Source of the DNA: Pseudoalteromonas sp. P1-25
Lineage (GTDB): Bacteria; Pseudomonadota; Gammaproteobacteria; Enterobacterales; Alteromonadaceae
NCBI RefSeq assembly: GCF_001401805.1
Contig: NZ_LKDW01000019.1
Span: forward strand, 1 to 64,000
Length of the DNA stretch: 64,000 bases
Reading direction: 5' to 3'
Made by a program: the position numbers and the translations under genes
Shown: positions 28,705 through 37,827 of the stretch, piece after piece
Numbering within the stretch: the stretch's first letter is position 1
Layout of the letters: each line of letters begins with the position of its first letter
The notes under the pieces: generated by a model
Seen by the model: only the letters and a program-made list of their open reading frames with translations
Database searches by the model: none
What the model was told of the DNA's origin: nothing

Positions 28705-29880
28705 TTACCACGGCGCTATAAATTGTTTTTTTGTTTGAGGCGTTTCAGCTGCGAATGCTTGCTGTAGCTCAATCACTTGGCGTAAATAAAAAACATGACT
28801 ATCAGCTCTGAGCTGTTCGTGCTTTTTTTGTGGGTAAGCGCAGTTTAAAAAGCCTTCTTGATGAAGCCTATAAACTTGCTCTGTGGTGGTGTTTAATAAT
28901 ACTGCGGTATCAAAAGTACAAAGCAGTAAATCTGCAATATTTGGATGTTTAGTTTTAGGATTACTATCAACTAATTCAACAAAATATTTAATTAGTTCAT
29001 CAAGTACTTTGTTTTTACGGTTACTTGTTGCAGCTATTTGACCATCACGGATCACATTTCCATAAACAGAGTTGAACTTAGTTTTATTAAAAGGGTTAAG
29101 TTGCTTGAGGCGCGCATTGTTTGTGAGTAAATCTAATTCAGTAGTAAGGCTTTCAGGCCAAGTACTAAAGTAATCAACAAAAGTACGGTTAAAGTCAGCA
29201 TCGCTTACATCAAGTTGCTTAACCTTCGCAAACCAAGATATTAACCCCACTATTTTATGGCTGTTACTACTTGCAAGCGCAAATGCAATTTTAAAGTCTG
29301 CATCGTTTAACTGTTCACTATTGGTTAGTTTACAACCACAACTGCACTCTAAAAACTCCTCAGAAGCTCTGTAATCAATTAAGTTATGGCATTCCTTACA
29401 ATGTGTAGTTAATTGTGATTTATGCTTATGGCACGTCTTATAGGGCTTTAAATGCCAATGAAAAGGAACGTAAGAAGATTCAAACAAGCATTCAATGCAA
29501 ACAGGTATATTATCAGTGCGAAGTAACTCAAGAGGAATTGTCTGCTCATTACGGCTTACTGCTACTAAGTTGCCAAATTTAAAATTACTGCGCCGCCATG
29601 CAAGCGCAAGAATATTACCAGCGTTTACATCAGCTAATTGAGCTACCAACTTAAGCGCTCTTATTCTAAAGCTACTCGCTTGCCTAGCATGATAAACATC
29701 AACTTTACCCAGCTCTAACGGCAACGCACCTTCAAGATCATGATCTTGCTCTACAAGCCATTGCCATAAAATATCAGCAAGCTCACTATAGCCATCGTAT
29801 GAGTTATCCCTAGCAAGCCTTAGCAAATAGCTTTCAAGAGCCTCATCAGGATAAAGTTTTGTTTGAACTAAAAAATGCAT
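28705..29880 (-). CDS. tniQ: TniQ, Cascade-bound transposition adaptor
   Basis: 391 residues from ATG 29880 (MHFLVQTKLYPDEALESYLL, the normal TniQ start). An in-frame TTG two codons upstream sits inside the operator palindrome, and I reject it. Zinc-binding motifs are present: CIECLFES, CHKHKSQL, HCKECHN and SCGC. TniQ dimerises, binds Cas6/Cas7 and recruits TnsC to the targeted site. First gene of tniQ-cas8-cas7-cas6, probably controlled by the adjacent Xre repressor. Confidence 0.95.
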   Translation of the reverse strand: MHFLVQTKLYPDEALESYLLRLARDNSYDGYSELADILWQWLVEQDHDLEGALPLELGKVDVYHARQASSFRIRALKLVAQLADVNAGNILALAWRRSNFKFGNLVAVSRNEQTIPLELLRTDNIPVCIECLFESSYVPFHWHLKPYKTCHKHKSQLTTHCKECHNLIDYRASEEFLECSCGCKLTNSEQLNDADFKIAFALASSNSHKIVGLISWFAKVKQLDVSDADFNRTFVDYFSTWPESLTTELDLLTNNARLKQLNPFNKTKFNSVYGNVIRDGQIAATSNRKNKVLDELIKYFVELVDSNPKTKHPNIADLLLCTFDTAVLLNTTTEQVYRLHQEGFLNCAYPQKKHEQLRADSHVFYLRQVIELQQAFAAETPQTKKQFIAPW

Positions 29881-29884
29881 CGCC

Positions 29885-29915
29885 AACCTAAACTAAGAAA
29901 ATCTTAGTTTAGGTT
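29885..29915. promoter_or_regulatory. Operator palindrome of the tniQ-cas operon
   Basis: Perfect inverted repeat with 14-bp arms (AACCTAAACTAAGA, 3-bp centre). Its core CTAAGA-AAA-TCTTAG (29893-29907) is the same as the palindrome before xre at 31860-31874 outside the 3-bp centre. It ends 5 bp before the tniQ start, so a bound repressor would block transcription or initiation. Confidence 0.8.
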
Positions 29916-29937
29916 TAGCACATATTTAGAAAATTAC

Positions 29938-31521
29938 TCAATTAAGATAATAATAAGCTGGGTGATAATAAAATTTACCTGAGTAAATTAAGTGCTTATT
30001 ACACCCAAACTCTTCATTTACTTTAGCATTAGCGTGATCAATTGCTTGCTCTTCATTACGAGCCATTACCTCTATGTAAATAGGATCGTCACCTGTCCCG
30101 TAAACATCAAACATGTATATGTTATCAATTCTAAGCCTTGGCTGAATTGAATCTAAAATCTCTTTTGTATCACTGATATATTCAGGGTAAATAATAACTC
30201 CGTTTTCATACTCGAAAATGACAAAATCTGATGATGTATCAACTACTCGTATTAATTTTTCCCCCTTGAACTCGCTAACAAAAGGAAAAATAGAGTTAAT
30301 ACCTCCATAATAAGAATCTTCAAAACCTTCCTTATAAATAATAAACTTATACTTGATTCTATCTAGGTCAATTTGTTTTGAAATTCGGGGGGATTTTTTT
30401 AACTCATCTATAAAATTAAGATCTTTTCTACTAGCAGCTATGAAAGGGATGTAATAAATCGTTGCTTTTTGTTCTGATGGCAAAGTTTCGAAGCCATCAT
30501 TCAATAGGTTGAATATTTGCCCAGAAAAATATAAACCTAAACGCCCTTTTCGTTCTTTAATTACATCAGTAATAACTAATGCGTGGCTATCAGAAAAGTT
30601 CATATCTATAATTACAGACACAAACCTACGGCAATTTATTAGAATTAAATATTTAAATCTACCTGCATCAAAGTTATCACTAGTTCTATCTAATAAACTT
30701 TTTGAAGTGCAGTCGCAGCTATGTGATAAGTCATTTTCTATATACAAACTCGGCATATCAGTGTTTACTACACTAAAGGCTTCCTTCTCAACGCTCACCA
30801 TAGCAAATTTAAAAGAATCAAACTCTGGGTTTTCACCTGTCAGCAAGTAACAAACATCAGGTTGATAAACTATTCCTTCAGAATTAACTAAAAGCCCTGT
30901 ATAGGAGCCTCCAACCCCAGCCCCTAGAGTGTAATAATTGATGCCATAACTTTGTAATAAAGCTAATATTTTGACAAAGAAAATTTCATCTCTATCAAAA
31001 CTGGGTTCTGATTCCCAATACTTTAAACTACCATCAAATAACTCGAGAAACTCTTGCTTTAATCCTTGTAAAGGAGTACCTGTTACTATTGGTTCAAACT
31101 CTTCTTTTAAATAGTTTGTTTTCCTCTGGTTGAAAACAGTAAACATTCTAGGTTTAGAATCAAATGTTATGATAATGATTTCTATTTGAGGGTAGCTGGA
31201 GAAGTCAGGATAATTTTGAAGTGAAAAATGTATTGCTTCTTCAACTGACCTTTTAAAAATCTCTATTTGATTTATCACATTAGAGACAAAGTCTATTCCA
31301 AAAGCTTTATCTCCAGCTATAGAAAAACCACAAGCATCTGTAGAAAAAAGTTTATATGCACCTTCATATGAATATTTATCATCTTCAATAAAACCCTGTT
31401 TTTCCATAAACGAACTTGTATTGCTTAATTCTGTATCACTAGCACCTTTGATTTGTGTTACCACGCTATCAGCTATAATAAAAGCTGCACTTTCTGTCTT
31501 CCATGCTACACAAAACGTCAT
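29938..31521 (-). CDS. Predicted proteasome/HslV-like Ntn hydrolase, partner of Xre
   Basis: 527 residues from ATG 31521, one base after the xre stop, with a GAGA site upstream. An upstream in-frame start at 31545 lies inside xre and would hide the N-terminus. MTFCVAWKTESAAFIIADS aligns with HslV: removing Met exposes Thr1, and the Asp falls at position 17, as in HslV. A Lys (AYKLFSTD, near residue 57) and GFSIAGDKAFG follow, with GTPLQGLKQEF further on; about 24 residues are inserted before the Lys. The second half is unrecognised. A self-activated threonine peptidase is inferred. No ATPase partner is adjacent. Confidence 0.6.
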   Translation of the reverse strand: MTFCVAWKTESAAFIIADSVVTQIKGASDTELSNTSSFMEKQGFIEDDKYSYEGAYKLFSTDACGFSIAGDKAFGIDFVSNVINQIEIFKRSVEEAIHFSLQNYPDFSSYPQIEIIIITFDSKPRMFTVFNQRKTNYLKEEFEPIVTGTPLQGLKQEFLELFDGSLKYWESEPSFDRDEIFFVKILALLQSYGINYYTLGAGVGGSYTGLLVNSEGIVYQPDVCYLLTGENPEFDSFKFAMVSVEKEAFSVVNTDMPSLYIENDLSHSCDCTSKSLLDRTSDNFDAGRFKYLILINCRRFVSVIIDMNFSDSHALVITDVIKERKGRLGLYFSGQIFNLLNDGFETLPSEQKATIYYIPFIAASRKDLNFIDELKKSPRISKQIDLDRIKYKFIIYKEGFEDSYYGGINSIFPFVSEFKGEKLIRVVDTSSDFVIFEYENGVIIYPEYISDTKEILDSIQPRLRIDNIYMFDVYGTGDDPIYIEVMARNEEQAIDHANAKVNEEFGCNKHLIYSGKFYYHPAYYYLN

Positions 31522-31522
31522 A

Positions 31523-31831
31523 TTATTTCTCTTTTGTAGACTCAATATACTCTATTAGTTTGGCAAGTTTTTTTTCATTAAGCTTAGAGATTGAAATAAT
31601 TAAATCAGCCAAAACATCTTCTTCACAATAAAAGTAAGCTACTGGTACATCTAGCTCTTTAGCAATGCGTTTCATGGTTAAAAAATCAGGGGCATGTTTG
31701 CCTTTTTCGTATTGGTTCATGCGAGCACTAGCCGTATTTGGCTCCATTCCTAATGCCATACCTAGCTGTTGCTGAGTAAGGCCAGCTGCTTTTCTTGCAG
31801 ACTTTAGGCGTGAAGGTGTTGGAGTTTCCAT
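31523..31831 (-). CDS. Xre-family repressor of the CAST
   Basis: 102 residues. HTH_3 domain at about 7-60 (RLKSARKAAGLTQQQLGMALGM then MNQYEKGKHAPDFLTMKRIAKEL) with a short C-terminal helix. Xre-type regulators near tniQ-cas are known in I-F3 elements. Here the same palindrome occurs before xre and before tniQ, so the protein probably represses both itself and Cascade-TniQ. Transcribed with the Ntn hydrolase gene. Confidence 0.9.
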   Translation of the reverse strand: METPTPSRLKSARKAAGLTQQQLGMALGMEPNTASARMNQYEKGKHAPDFLTMKRIAKELDVPVAYFYCEEDVLADLIISISKLNEKKLAKLIEYIESTKEK

Positions 31832-31859
31832 GAGAACCTTAGCTATAAAACATATCTTG

Positions 31860-31874
31860 CTAAGATTCTCTTAG
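31860..31874. promoter_or_regulatory. Xre operator O1
   Basis: CTAAGA-TTC-TCTTAG, perfect 6-bp arms, 29 bp before the xre start. The core equals that of the tniQ palindrome apart from the 3-bp centre. Confidence 0.75.
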
Positions 31875-31893
31875 TATCTAACCTATAAGTGTA

Positions 31894-31908
31894 CTAAGGA
31901 TATTTTAG
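31894..31908. promoter_or_regulatory. Xre operator O2 (imperfect)
   Basis: CTAAGG-ATA-TTTTAG, same 15-bp layout as O1 with two arm changes, centred 34 bp upstream of O1 (just over three helical turns). It may allow two dimers to bind together, and it also lies within the 183-bp gap before the divergent ATPase gene. Confidence 0.55.
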
Positions 31909-32014
31909 TTTTACCTAAATTTATACTTAAATCTAACTTTTTCACTTTTCTTCTTTAAAAAATGCCTAGGATCTAGCAGTCTATGCCTATCGTAAAAAAT
32001 TGTAGCCTTCTCAT

Positions 32015-33805
32015 ATGGAACTTGTTTGTATATATATCGATGAATATAAAGGAATTAAAGATCTTTACGTGAATCTGAATCAAAACTTCATCTGCGACTT
32101 CAATAGACCTCACATTCATGTAAAAAAACAGCATTGTCAATTCAAAGAAAAGTATTATCGTGGACAAAATGTAAAACTAATCATTGGTAAAAATGGTTCA
32201 GGTAAAACATCAATTTTAGAGTTCATCGAAGGATCTTTTAATGAAATGGTAGGAGTTGGCGCTGCTATCTTTTGGAGTGAAAATGACTCACAGTATTATA
32301 TAAAGAACAATTCGTTTTTGACCGAATTTTTTACTGATGAACCTCATGTAGAATTTAAAACTGATCGCCGTAATGCAATTCTTTTTGTAAGTAGCCTCTT
32401 TGACTTGAATAAATTTTCTTTCGATGAACGAAGTAAAGACCGTAGTAATGTACTCAAACTTTCCGCTAATAAATACCTAGAAAAAAGAATAGCAAAGAAA
32501 AAGATTCTTATGGCTGAAGTTGCTAGAGAATTAAAGTATGCGGAATATTTCAACTATGAAAAAAAGTTGTTAGGAACTCCTTTATCATTTAGGTTCCACA
32601 TCTACCCACCGAGTAAAAATTACCTCGAACAAGCAGTAAATATGTTAACTAATGCTAATGTATCTATATTGTTGAAAAATCGTAATTTCTATCATTTAGT
32701 CATCGATGAAACTGAAAAGAACCAAGCTGCTGTATTAGCAAACGAGATAACATTCTCGATAGATAATATTTCTGGAGAAAGGCCGATAACGAGTGCAATA
32801 ATAAAAAAAGCCTTAAGTAGGTACATACAATCACCCAACAGAAACATCAATAAAAAACAAAGACTCAATGATGATACATTTTGGTATATATATAACTATT
32901 TAATAAGTGATTTCTTAAAAAAAGCCTCTTTGAAAATAGGTGAGCCGAATGAAAGGGCATGGTTTTATATAAATGTAATTTTCCAAGCTTCACTTTCTGA
33001 AGAGAAAATCCCTGAAATTATCAATCAACACATTGATGAAAATAACCTACTAAGTAAAAGTGCTCCTATTGAAGACATAATTTATGAGTCCGAATCTTTT
33101 AGGGATAAATTAGAAGAGATGACTCAATCATTGCTAGATAACGATATAAATATTAACTTTGATACCAAATACATTTCTTTCGATCTTAAAGACAGCCAAT
33201 TGATAGCCGAGATATCCGAAAAGTTTAACGAATTAAATTATTTTACCGGAGATAACTTTACATATGGTTGGTATGCTCTTAGCTCAGGTGAAGAAGCTAG
33301 ATTAAAGCTGCAATCTCGTATCTTCTCTGGCATCGATCAGCTAATTTCACAAGGCTATTCAAATATCCAATTACTTGTAGATGAAATAGATGCTTATCTT
33401 CATCCTGAATGGCAAAGAAAAATAGTAAGCGAAGTTATTGATATACTTAACCATTTCGAAAATAAAAAAAGATTTAATCGGGCAAGTATAAATACCATCT
33501 TAACAACTCATTCTCCAATTATACTAAGTGATTTTTTACCCGATGATATAGTTTCCATTATTAAGGTTGATGGCAAAATAACTCAAGAGAAATCAAATGG
33601 CTTCGGGACTAGGATTAACGATTTATACCTTGACGGTATGCACTTAGATTCTACATTTGGTGAAATATCAAGAAACGAAATACTAAGATTTTATCAGGAA
33701 TTAAAGCAGGGTGAATTATCTAACTATAGTAAATATCTTATAAACCTCATTCCTGATGAAAAAGTGAAAGCATATTTTATGGACGAAAATGATAAAAATA
33801 AATGA
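32015..33805 (+). CDS. Septu-like PtuA ATPase, transposon cargo
   Basis: 596 residues. SMC/ABC-like P-loop ATPase: Walker A LIIGKNGSGKTSILEF (about 58-68), ABC signature LSSGEEARL (about 422), Walker B LLVDEIDAYLHPEW (about 453) and the H-loop TTHSPII. The long middle region is typical of AAA_21/OLD-like defence ATPases. The following HNH gene overlaps by 17 bp, as in PtuAB of Septu. No reverse transcriptase is nearby, so a retron is excluded. Low-GC codon use (many AAA, ATA) differs from the chromosomal genes around. Confidence 0.78.
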   Translation: MELVCIYIDEYKGIKDLYVNLNQNFICDFNRPHIHVKKQHCQFKEKYYRGQNVKLIIGKNGSGKTSILEFIEGSFNEMVGVGAAIFWSENDSQYYIKNNSFLTEFFTDEPHVEFKTDRRNAILFVSSLFDLNKFSFDERSKDRSNVLKLSANKYLEKRIAKKKILMAEVARELKYAEYFNYEKKLLGTPLSFRFHIYPPSKNYLEQAVNMLTNANVSILLKNRNFYHLVIDETEKNQAAVLANEITFSIDNISGERPITSAIIKKALSRYIQSPNRNINKKQRLNDDTFWYIYNYLISDFLKKASLKIGEPNERAWFYINVIFQASLSEEKIPEIINQHIDENNLLSKSAPIEDIIYESESFRDKLEEMTQSLLDNDININFDTKYISFDLKDSQLIAEISEKFNELNYFTGDNFTYGWYALSSGEEARLKLQSRIFSGIDQLISQGYSNIQLLVDEIDAYLHPEWQRKIVSEVIDILNHFENKKRFNRASINTILTTHSPIILSDFLPDDIVSIIKVDGKITQEKSNGFGTRINDLYLDGMHLDSTFGEISRNEILRFYQELKQGELSNYSKYLINLIPDEKVKAYFMDENDKNK

Positions 33806-34988
33806 AATTACTGATGATAATTTTCTAGCTCGTTATAAGAAGCAAGTTATATCAAAGTCTCTATTACCTAAATTTAAAAAGTATTTCAATACAGTTGATT
33901 TAGAATACAAAAATAAAATTGAAGCACTTTTTTCAGAAGAGAATTTAATTGAATTAACTTTCTGCGGCTCTTCAAAGTTATGTCAAGTTATTGATAAAAT
34001 TTATAAACAAGTACCCAGCCTAGCTGAGTTTTATTGCCCAGAGTATTTCTTTGTAAACTTTGAACTTAATTACACAAAGTCTGATATAAATGAACTTGAT
34101 TTAAGAAAACCAGAAAATTCTGATGCAATAAACGAACTCTTTTATGAAACTAAGAATAACTTGCTTTTAACTCTAAGAGAATATCAGGCCACTTATTTAA
34201 TAAAATTCCTTTTCACTGAAGATCATAGGACAACCACTGCTCAAAAGAAAAAAAAGTTACTCGACATTTATAAAATTAAAAAAGGTACATTTAAGCTTTC
34301 AGAACAAATAGCATTCCCTTTTTGGCTAAAGAATTTTTCAAGTATTTTTGACTATGAGTTAATGTCTAAAGAATTTGGATATGACATAACAAATTTTCTT
34401 GGGATTGACGTTTGTCCTTATTGTAATCAGGAAGAAATACCAACAATTGCTGTTGAGGGAGCTAAAACAAGGCCAAGCTTAGACCACTTTTATCCCAAAT
34501 CTAAATTCCCTTTTTTAGCCACAACCTTGAGTAACTTAGTACCATCAGGTAAACGCTGCAATGAAGATTATAAGAAAGCTAAATCAATGATCGGCTTTGC
34601 AAATCCATATCATGATGCTGTAAAAGCTGATAAAAGTTTGTTCTTTTTTAAAGAAATTTTCAGTAAAGAGTTTGAGCTTGAAAATGTAGAAGTAAGTGTT
34701 AATACTGATGATAACGCTCTGCATATGAATATGTGCCTATTCAATATTCCACTTTTTTATGATCAAACTTATAAAAGTGATTTTATAGATATGCACGAAC
34801 AGAAAGAGTTTTTAAAAGAGGTTGGTTTAATAGAAAAGCCCACTGATATTATTAAATTTCCACATAAAAAAATTAAACATTTAGTAGGAGTTGATTTGAA
34901 AAAACCTTCAATAAAATATCGACTCAAAAAGTACAAAGTTGACTCTTTGAACCACATATTTGGGAGCCAATTTAAAACTGATGATTAA
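33789..34988 (+). CDS. Septu-like PtuB HNH nuclease, transposon cargo
   Basis: 399 residues. HNH motif with zinc ligands: CPYCNQEE (about 210), RPSLDHFYPKSKFPFLATTL (about 230), LVPSGKRCNEDYKKAKS (about 255). The N-terminal 200 residues and the C-terminal part are unrecognised. It is translationally coupled to the upstream ATPase (17-bp overlap) and convergent with tnsC, 11 bp away. Predicted to degrade DNA when the ATPase senses phage infection. Longer than common PtuB proteins, so a Septu subtype or sister system is possible. Confidence 0.75.
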   Translation: MIKINEITDDNFLARYKKQVISKSLLPKFKKYFNTVDLEYKNKIEALFSEENLIELTFCGSSKLCQVIDKIYKQVPSLAEFYCPEYFFVNFELNYTKSDINELDLRKPENSDAINELFYETKNNLLLTLREYQATYLIKFLFTEDHRTTTAQKKKKLLDIYKIKKGTFKLSEQIAFPFWLKNFSSIFDYELMSKEFGYDITNFLGIDVCPYCNQEEIPTIAVEGAKTRPSLDHFYPKSKFPFLATTLSNLVPSGKRCNEDYKKAKSMIGFANPYHDAVKADKSLFFFKEIFSKEFELENVEVSVNTDDNALHMNMCLFNIPLFYDQTYKSDFIDMHEQKEFLKEVGLIEKPTDIIKFPHKKIKHLVGVDLKKPSIKYRLKKYKVDSLNHIFGSQFKTDD

Positions 34989-34999
34989 CTGATTTTAAA

Positions 35000-36001
35000 T
35001 TACTTCCTCAACAACTGACTAATCGGCATTTGGTCAGTAAACTTAGTCGCTATAAACGGATCTTCATCTTGGGCGCTTTCAAGTTTATAAAGTGAATAGC
35101 GCTCAACTTCACTTGCTGTAATTTCTGCAACGGGCAAGGTAAATAGGTTTGGTACATCAGGAAACAGTACTCCAAATGCTTTAACTAGATGCTTGGTTGT
35201 GAGGGTTTTCGCGTTATCCATTAATGCATAAAGTACGGCATCATCTAAAAAGTATTTAAGAGTTCTAAAACAGCCTTTTGACAATGAGAACAAAGCAAAT
35301 ACTGTTGCTTGCTCACTTAATTTTGGCTTTTCGGTGAATGGCATACGGTTAGCTAGGCCAATTATTAACTGTACAAAATGCTTTGGGTTTTCTGATAATT
35401 TAAAATAAGGCAGCTGCCGCCTTACTAATAAACGCGATGACCACTGGGGTTCGTCTGCTATTTTTTCTGCCCACGGCATACCCACCAATACAATTGATAC
35501 ACCCGCTTCATCGTTAATGTATTTTAATCGATTAGCAATCTCGCGGCGCTTTTTACCTTGGTTGTGCTCAATCAGCTCTTGAAACTCATCAATAATTATA
35601 AGCTCTGTGCCACACGTTTTTAGGCATTTTATTAATGATGTCGTTAACCGCGTACCGTTTATTCTCAGCTTGCGCTCTGTACTACCTACTTGCCCTAAGT
35701 CTTTAAGAAGCTCGGCTAAAGTAGATTCTAGTGTCGGATTACTAGGTATGCGGCTTACTAATACAGGGTGGTTCATCACTCCATTAATAAATTGCGGTAA
35801 ATGGCGTTCTTTATACTGTTTTATTAGTGCTGTTTTACCTGTGCCTGTATCGCCATTTAACAGCATGCAGGGCTTTTCGCCCGCTAATCCTTTACCAAGT
35901 CTTAATCTGTCAAAGTCGTTAAATACAGTAGTTATTATTGGGTATTCAATAAATACATCGCGAAATTCATTAAGCTTTGCTTTTTGTTTATCGGTCAGCA
36001 T
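35000..36001 (-). CDS. tnsC: TnsC, AAA+ transposition regulator
   Basis: 333 residues. Walker A GDTGTGKTALIKQ (about 49-61), Walker B ELIIIDEFQEL (about 130-140), sensor region VSIVLVGMPWAEK. TnsC forms an ATP-bound ring on the target marked by TniQ-Cascade, and recruits TnsAB. It follows tnsB by 2 bp. Confidence 0.96.
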   Translation of the reverse strand: MLTDKQKAKLNEFRDVFIEYPIITTVFNDFDRLRLGKGLAGEKPCMLLNGDTGTGKTALIKQYKERHLPQFINGVMNHPVLVSRIPSNPTLESTLAELLKDLGQVGSTERKLRINGTRLTTSLIKCLKTCGTELIIIDEFQELIEHNQGKKRREIANRLKYINDEAGVSIVLVGMPWAEKIADEPQWSSRLLVRRQLPYFKLSENPKHFVQLIIGLANRMPFTEKPKLSEQATVFALFSLSKGCFRTLKYFLDDAVLYALMDNAKTLTTKHLVKAFGVLFPDVPNLFTLPVAEITASEVERYSLYKLESAQDEDPFIATKFTDQMPISQLLRK

Positions 36002-36003
36002 AA

Positions 36004-37827
36004 TTAAAATCCATCTAGGTCTGAAATAAAGTCATCCCAGCTATCTGTTGGTTGCTCTTTAGGTGTAACCTTTTTGGGTTCTAATGGCTCGCTCTGAGCT
36101 ATTGATTTTTGTGAGTCACTACTTACATTTTGATGCTTAGCTAATGCTTTACCCCCTTTTACTTTTGAGTGTTTTGGTGCATTTTTTAACTCTTCAAACT
36201 CGTTTTGAATTTTATTATGAATAAACATACGCGCTTTTGCTAAGCCTACATTATCGATAGAGCCCGAAATAAAATCGCGATGAATACGTATATTTATTTT
36301 ATGCTGATTCAAACTTAAATTTTGGGTGTAACCGTTTGGATCTATGCATGGCACTTTTATGTAATGCTCTAGCTTATCGAGGTAAACATATATATAAGAA
36401 ATATCATCGGGGTTTAATTTAATTAAAACTTCTTGAGATACTTTATGGCTAAACTGTTTTCTATAGTTGGCTAGTTCAGTACTGTCGTAGCTTAAGTTTT
36501 CTAGCCGTATTCCACCTTTACGAAGCACCCTATGGTTTGAAATACTGAGCACAACATCCAATTGTTGAAGATCAGCATTACTCAGCACTGTTGGCGGTAA
36601 CGTATTAAAGCCTTGCTCCCATAGTTGGCTAGGTATGTACTTAAAGCGGCTATCGGCATCTTGATGGTAAACGTCTACTACCCATTTATGGAATAGCTGC
36701 ATAAAGGTTGTAAAGCGCATGATTGCATCTTTTTTGGGATTGTATTCATGCTTTTGTAAAATGTTAGAAAAGGTTTTACCAGGAACAGGGTCTAATAATT
36801 CAGTGTTAATTGTGCCAAACATACGTTCTACAAAGGGTTTTAACCACGGCTTTGCAACAGGGTTATATTGAGTATTAATACCAATTTCTTCACAAGCAAG
36901 TTCAAGGCTGTTACTCCAAAATTCAGCGCCATTATCAACAACGAGAGTTTCAATTTTGCCAGCACATTTCCACTCATTTATCGTATCTGGGTATAGTTTT
37001 GCCACATCACTTTTAGGTTTCATTGCATTTAGCATTGCTCGCCTTACTGCATCATAGCTAGGCTCGCTGAAGCTAAAGTAGAAGCCAACAATACAATGGC
37101 TATACACATCGACTAACATGGTAAGTGTTGGCCTACCAAGCGGGATATGTAGCTCATCATCTAATAAAATAAGATCAAGCGGTGTATGGTCAATTTCAAC
37201 TTTTTCGAGTACTCGGGTAGGCCGTGTATGCCCTTCTACTTTATTAAAAGCAATATCAGCAAGACGCTTACCATAGCGAGAAACCATCACGTCGTATTGC
37301 GGTAAATTATCGATTCTATTTTTAAACGCTTTGTATGTTAAAGGCTTTAAAACACTGCCCACAACGCTGTCGTTTTCAATGATAACTAAGTCTGCGTAAT
37401 ACTTGTAAGCAGAAGCCACTGATGGCTTTTCTTTTACTAAGTAACGCTCAAGTGCTTTTTCAAAAAACTTATCGGTGGCTGTATCGCGCTCCCTGTTACC
37501 CTTTTTTTGATGGCTTGGTATTAGCGCCATGATATTTTTATCTGCATTTGTATAAGCGCTATACCATCGTGCAGCTGTTCTCCAGCTAGGCTTTTTTTCA
37601 CCCTCAACTTCAGGCATTACTTTCAATAAAGGCTCAAGGTTTTTTTGTGTCCAACCACCTTGAATATTAGCCTCAAGCCATTGAATATATTTAAGCTTAG
37701 CAAATGTTGTATTTTTAATTTTTTCAGGAAGGGCTTGTAAATCTTTGGCGTAATTTTGAGGTAGTTTGGTTTCTACTTTTGGTAATGGCTGGTTAAACTC
37801 ATCATCAAACAAACCGTCATTAAACAT
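36004..37827 (-). CDS. tnsB: TnsB, DDE transposase
   Basis: 607 residues. Cuts the 3' ends and joins them to the target. rve-type core with catalytic Asp in VEIDHTP (about 212), Asp in LVVDNGAEF (about 296) and Glu in KPFVERMFG (about 333). Two N-terminal helix-turn-helix regions bind the terminal repeats. The C-terminal tail (about 560-607) is low complexity and ends acidic, where TnsB contacts TnsC. It overlaps tnsA by 8 bp. Confidence 0.96.
   Translation of the reverse strand: MFNDGLFDDEFNQPLPKVETKLPQNYAKDLQALPEKIKNTTFAKLKYIQWLEANIQGGWTQKNLEPLLKVMPEVEGEKKPSWRTAARWYSAYTNADKNIMALIPSHQKKGNRERDTATDKFFEKALERYLVKEKPSVASAYKYYADLVIIENDSVVGSVLKPLTYKAFKNRIDNLPQYDVMVSRYGKRLADIAFNKVEGHTRPTRVLEKVEIDHTPLDLILLDDELHIPLGRPTLTMLVDVYSHCIVGFYFSFSEPSYDAVRRAMLNAMKPKSDVAKLYPDTINEWKCAGKIETLVVDNGAEFWSNSLELACEEIGINTQYNPVAKPWLKPFVERMFGTINTELLDPVPGKTFSNILQKHEYNPKKDAIMRFTTFMQLFHKWVVDVYHQDADSRFKYIPSQLWEQGFNTLPPTVLSNADLQQLDVVLSISNHRVLRKGGIRLENLSYDSTELANYRKQFSHKVSQEVLIKLNPDDISYIYVYLDKLEHYIKVPCIDPNGYTQNLSLNQHKINIRIHRDFISGSIDNVGLAKARMFIHNKIQNEFEELKNAPKHSKVKGGKALAKHQNVSSDSQKSIAQSEPLEPKKVTPKEQPTDSWDDFISDLDGF

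Noticed and set aside
29881..29886. TTG start for tniQ at 29886
   Set aside because: It falls within the operator palindrome and adds two residues before the standard MHFLV start; ATG 29880 is better.
31522..31545. Upstream start for the Ntn hydrolase-like gene
   Set aside because: It overlaps xre and would mask the N-terminal Thr; ATG 31521 directly after the xre stop has a ribosome site.
32015..34988. Retron with PtuAB effectors
   Set aside because: No reverse transcriptase or msr/msd-like structure is nearby.
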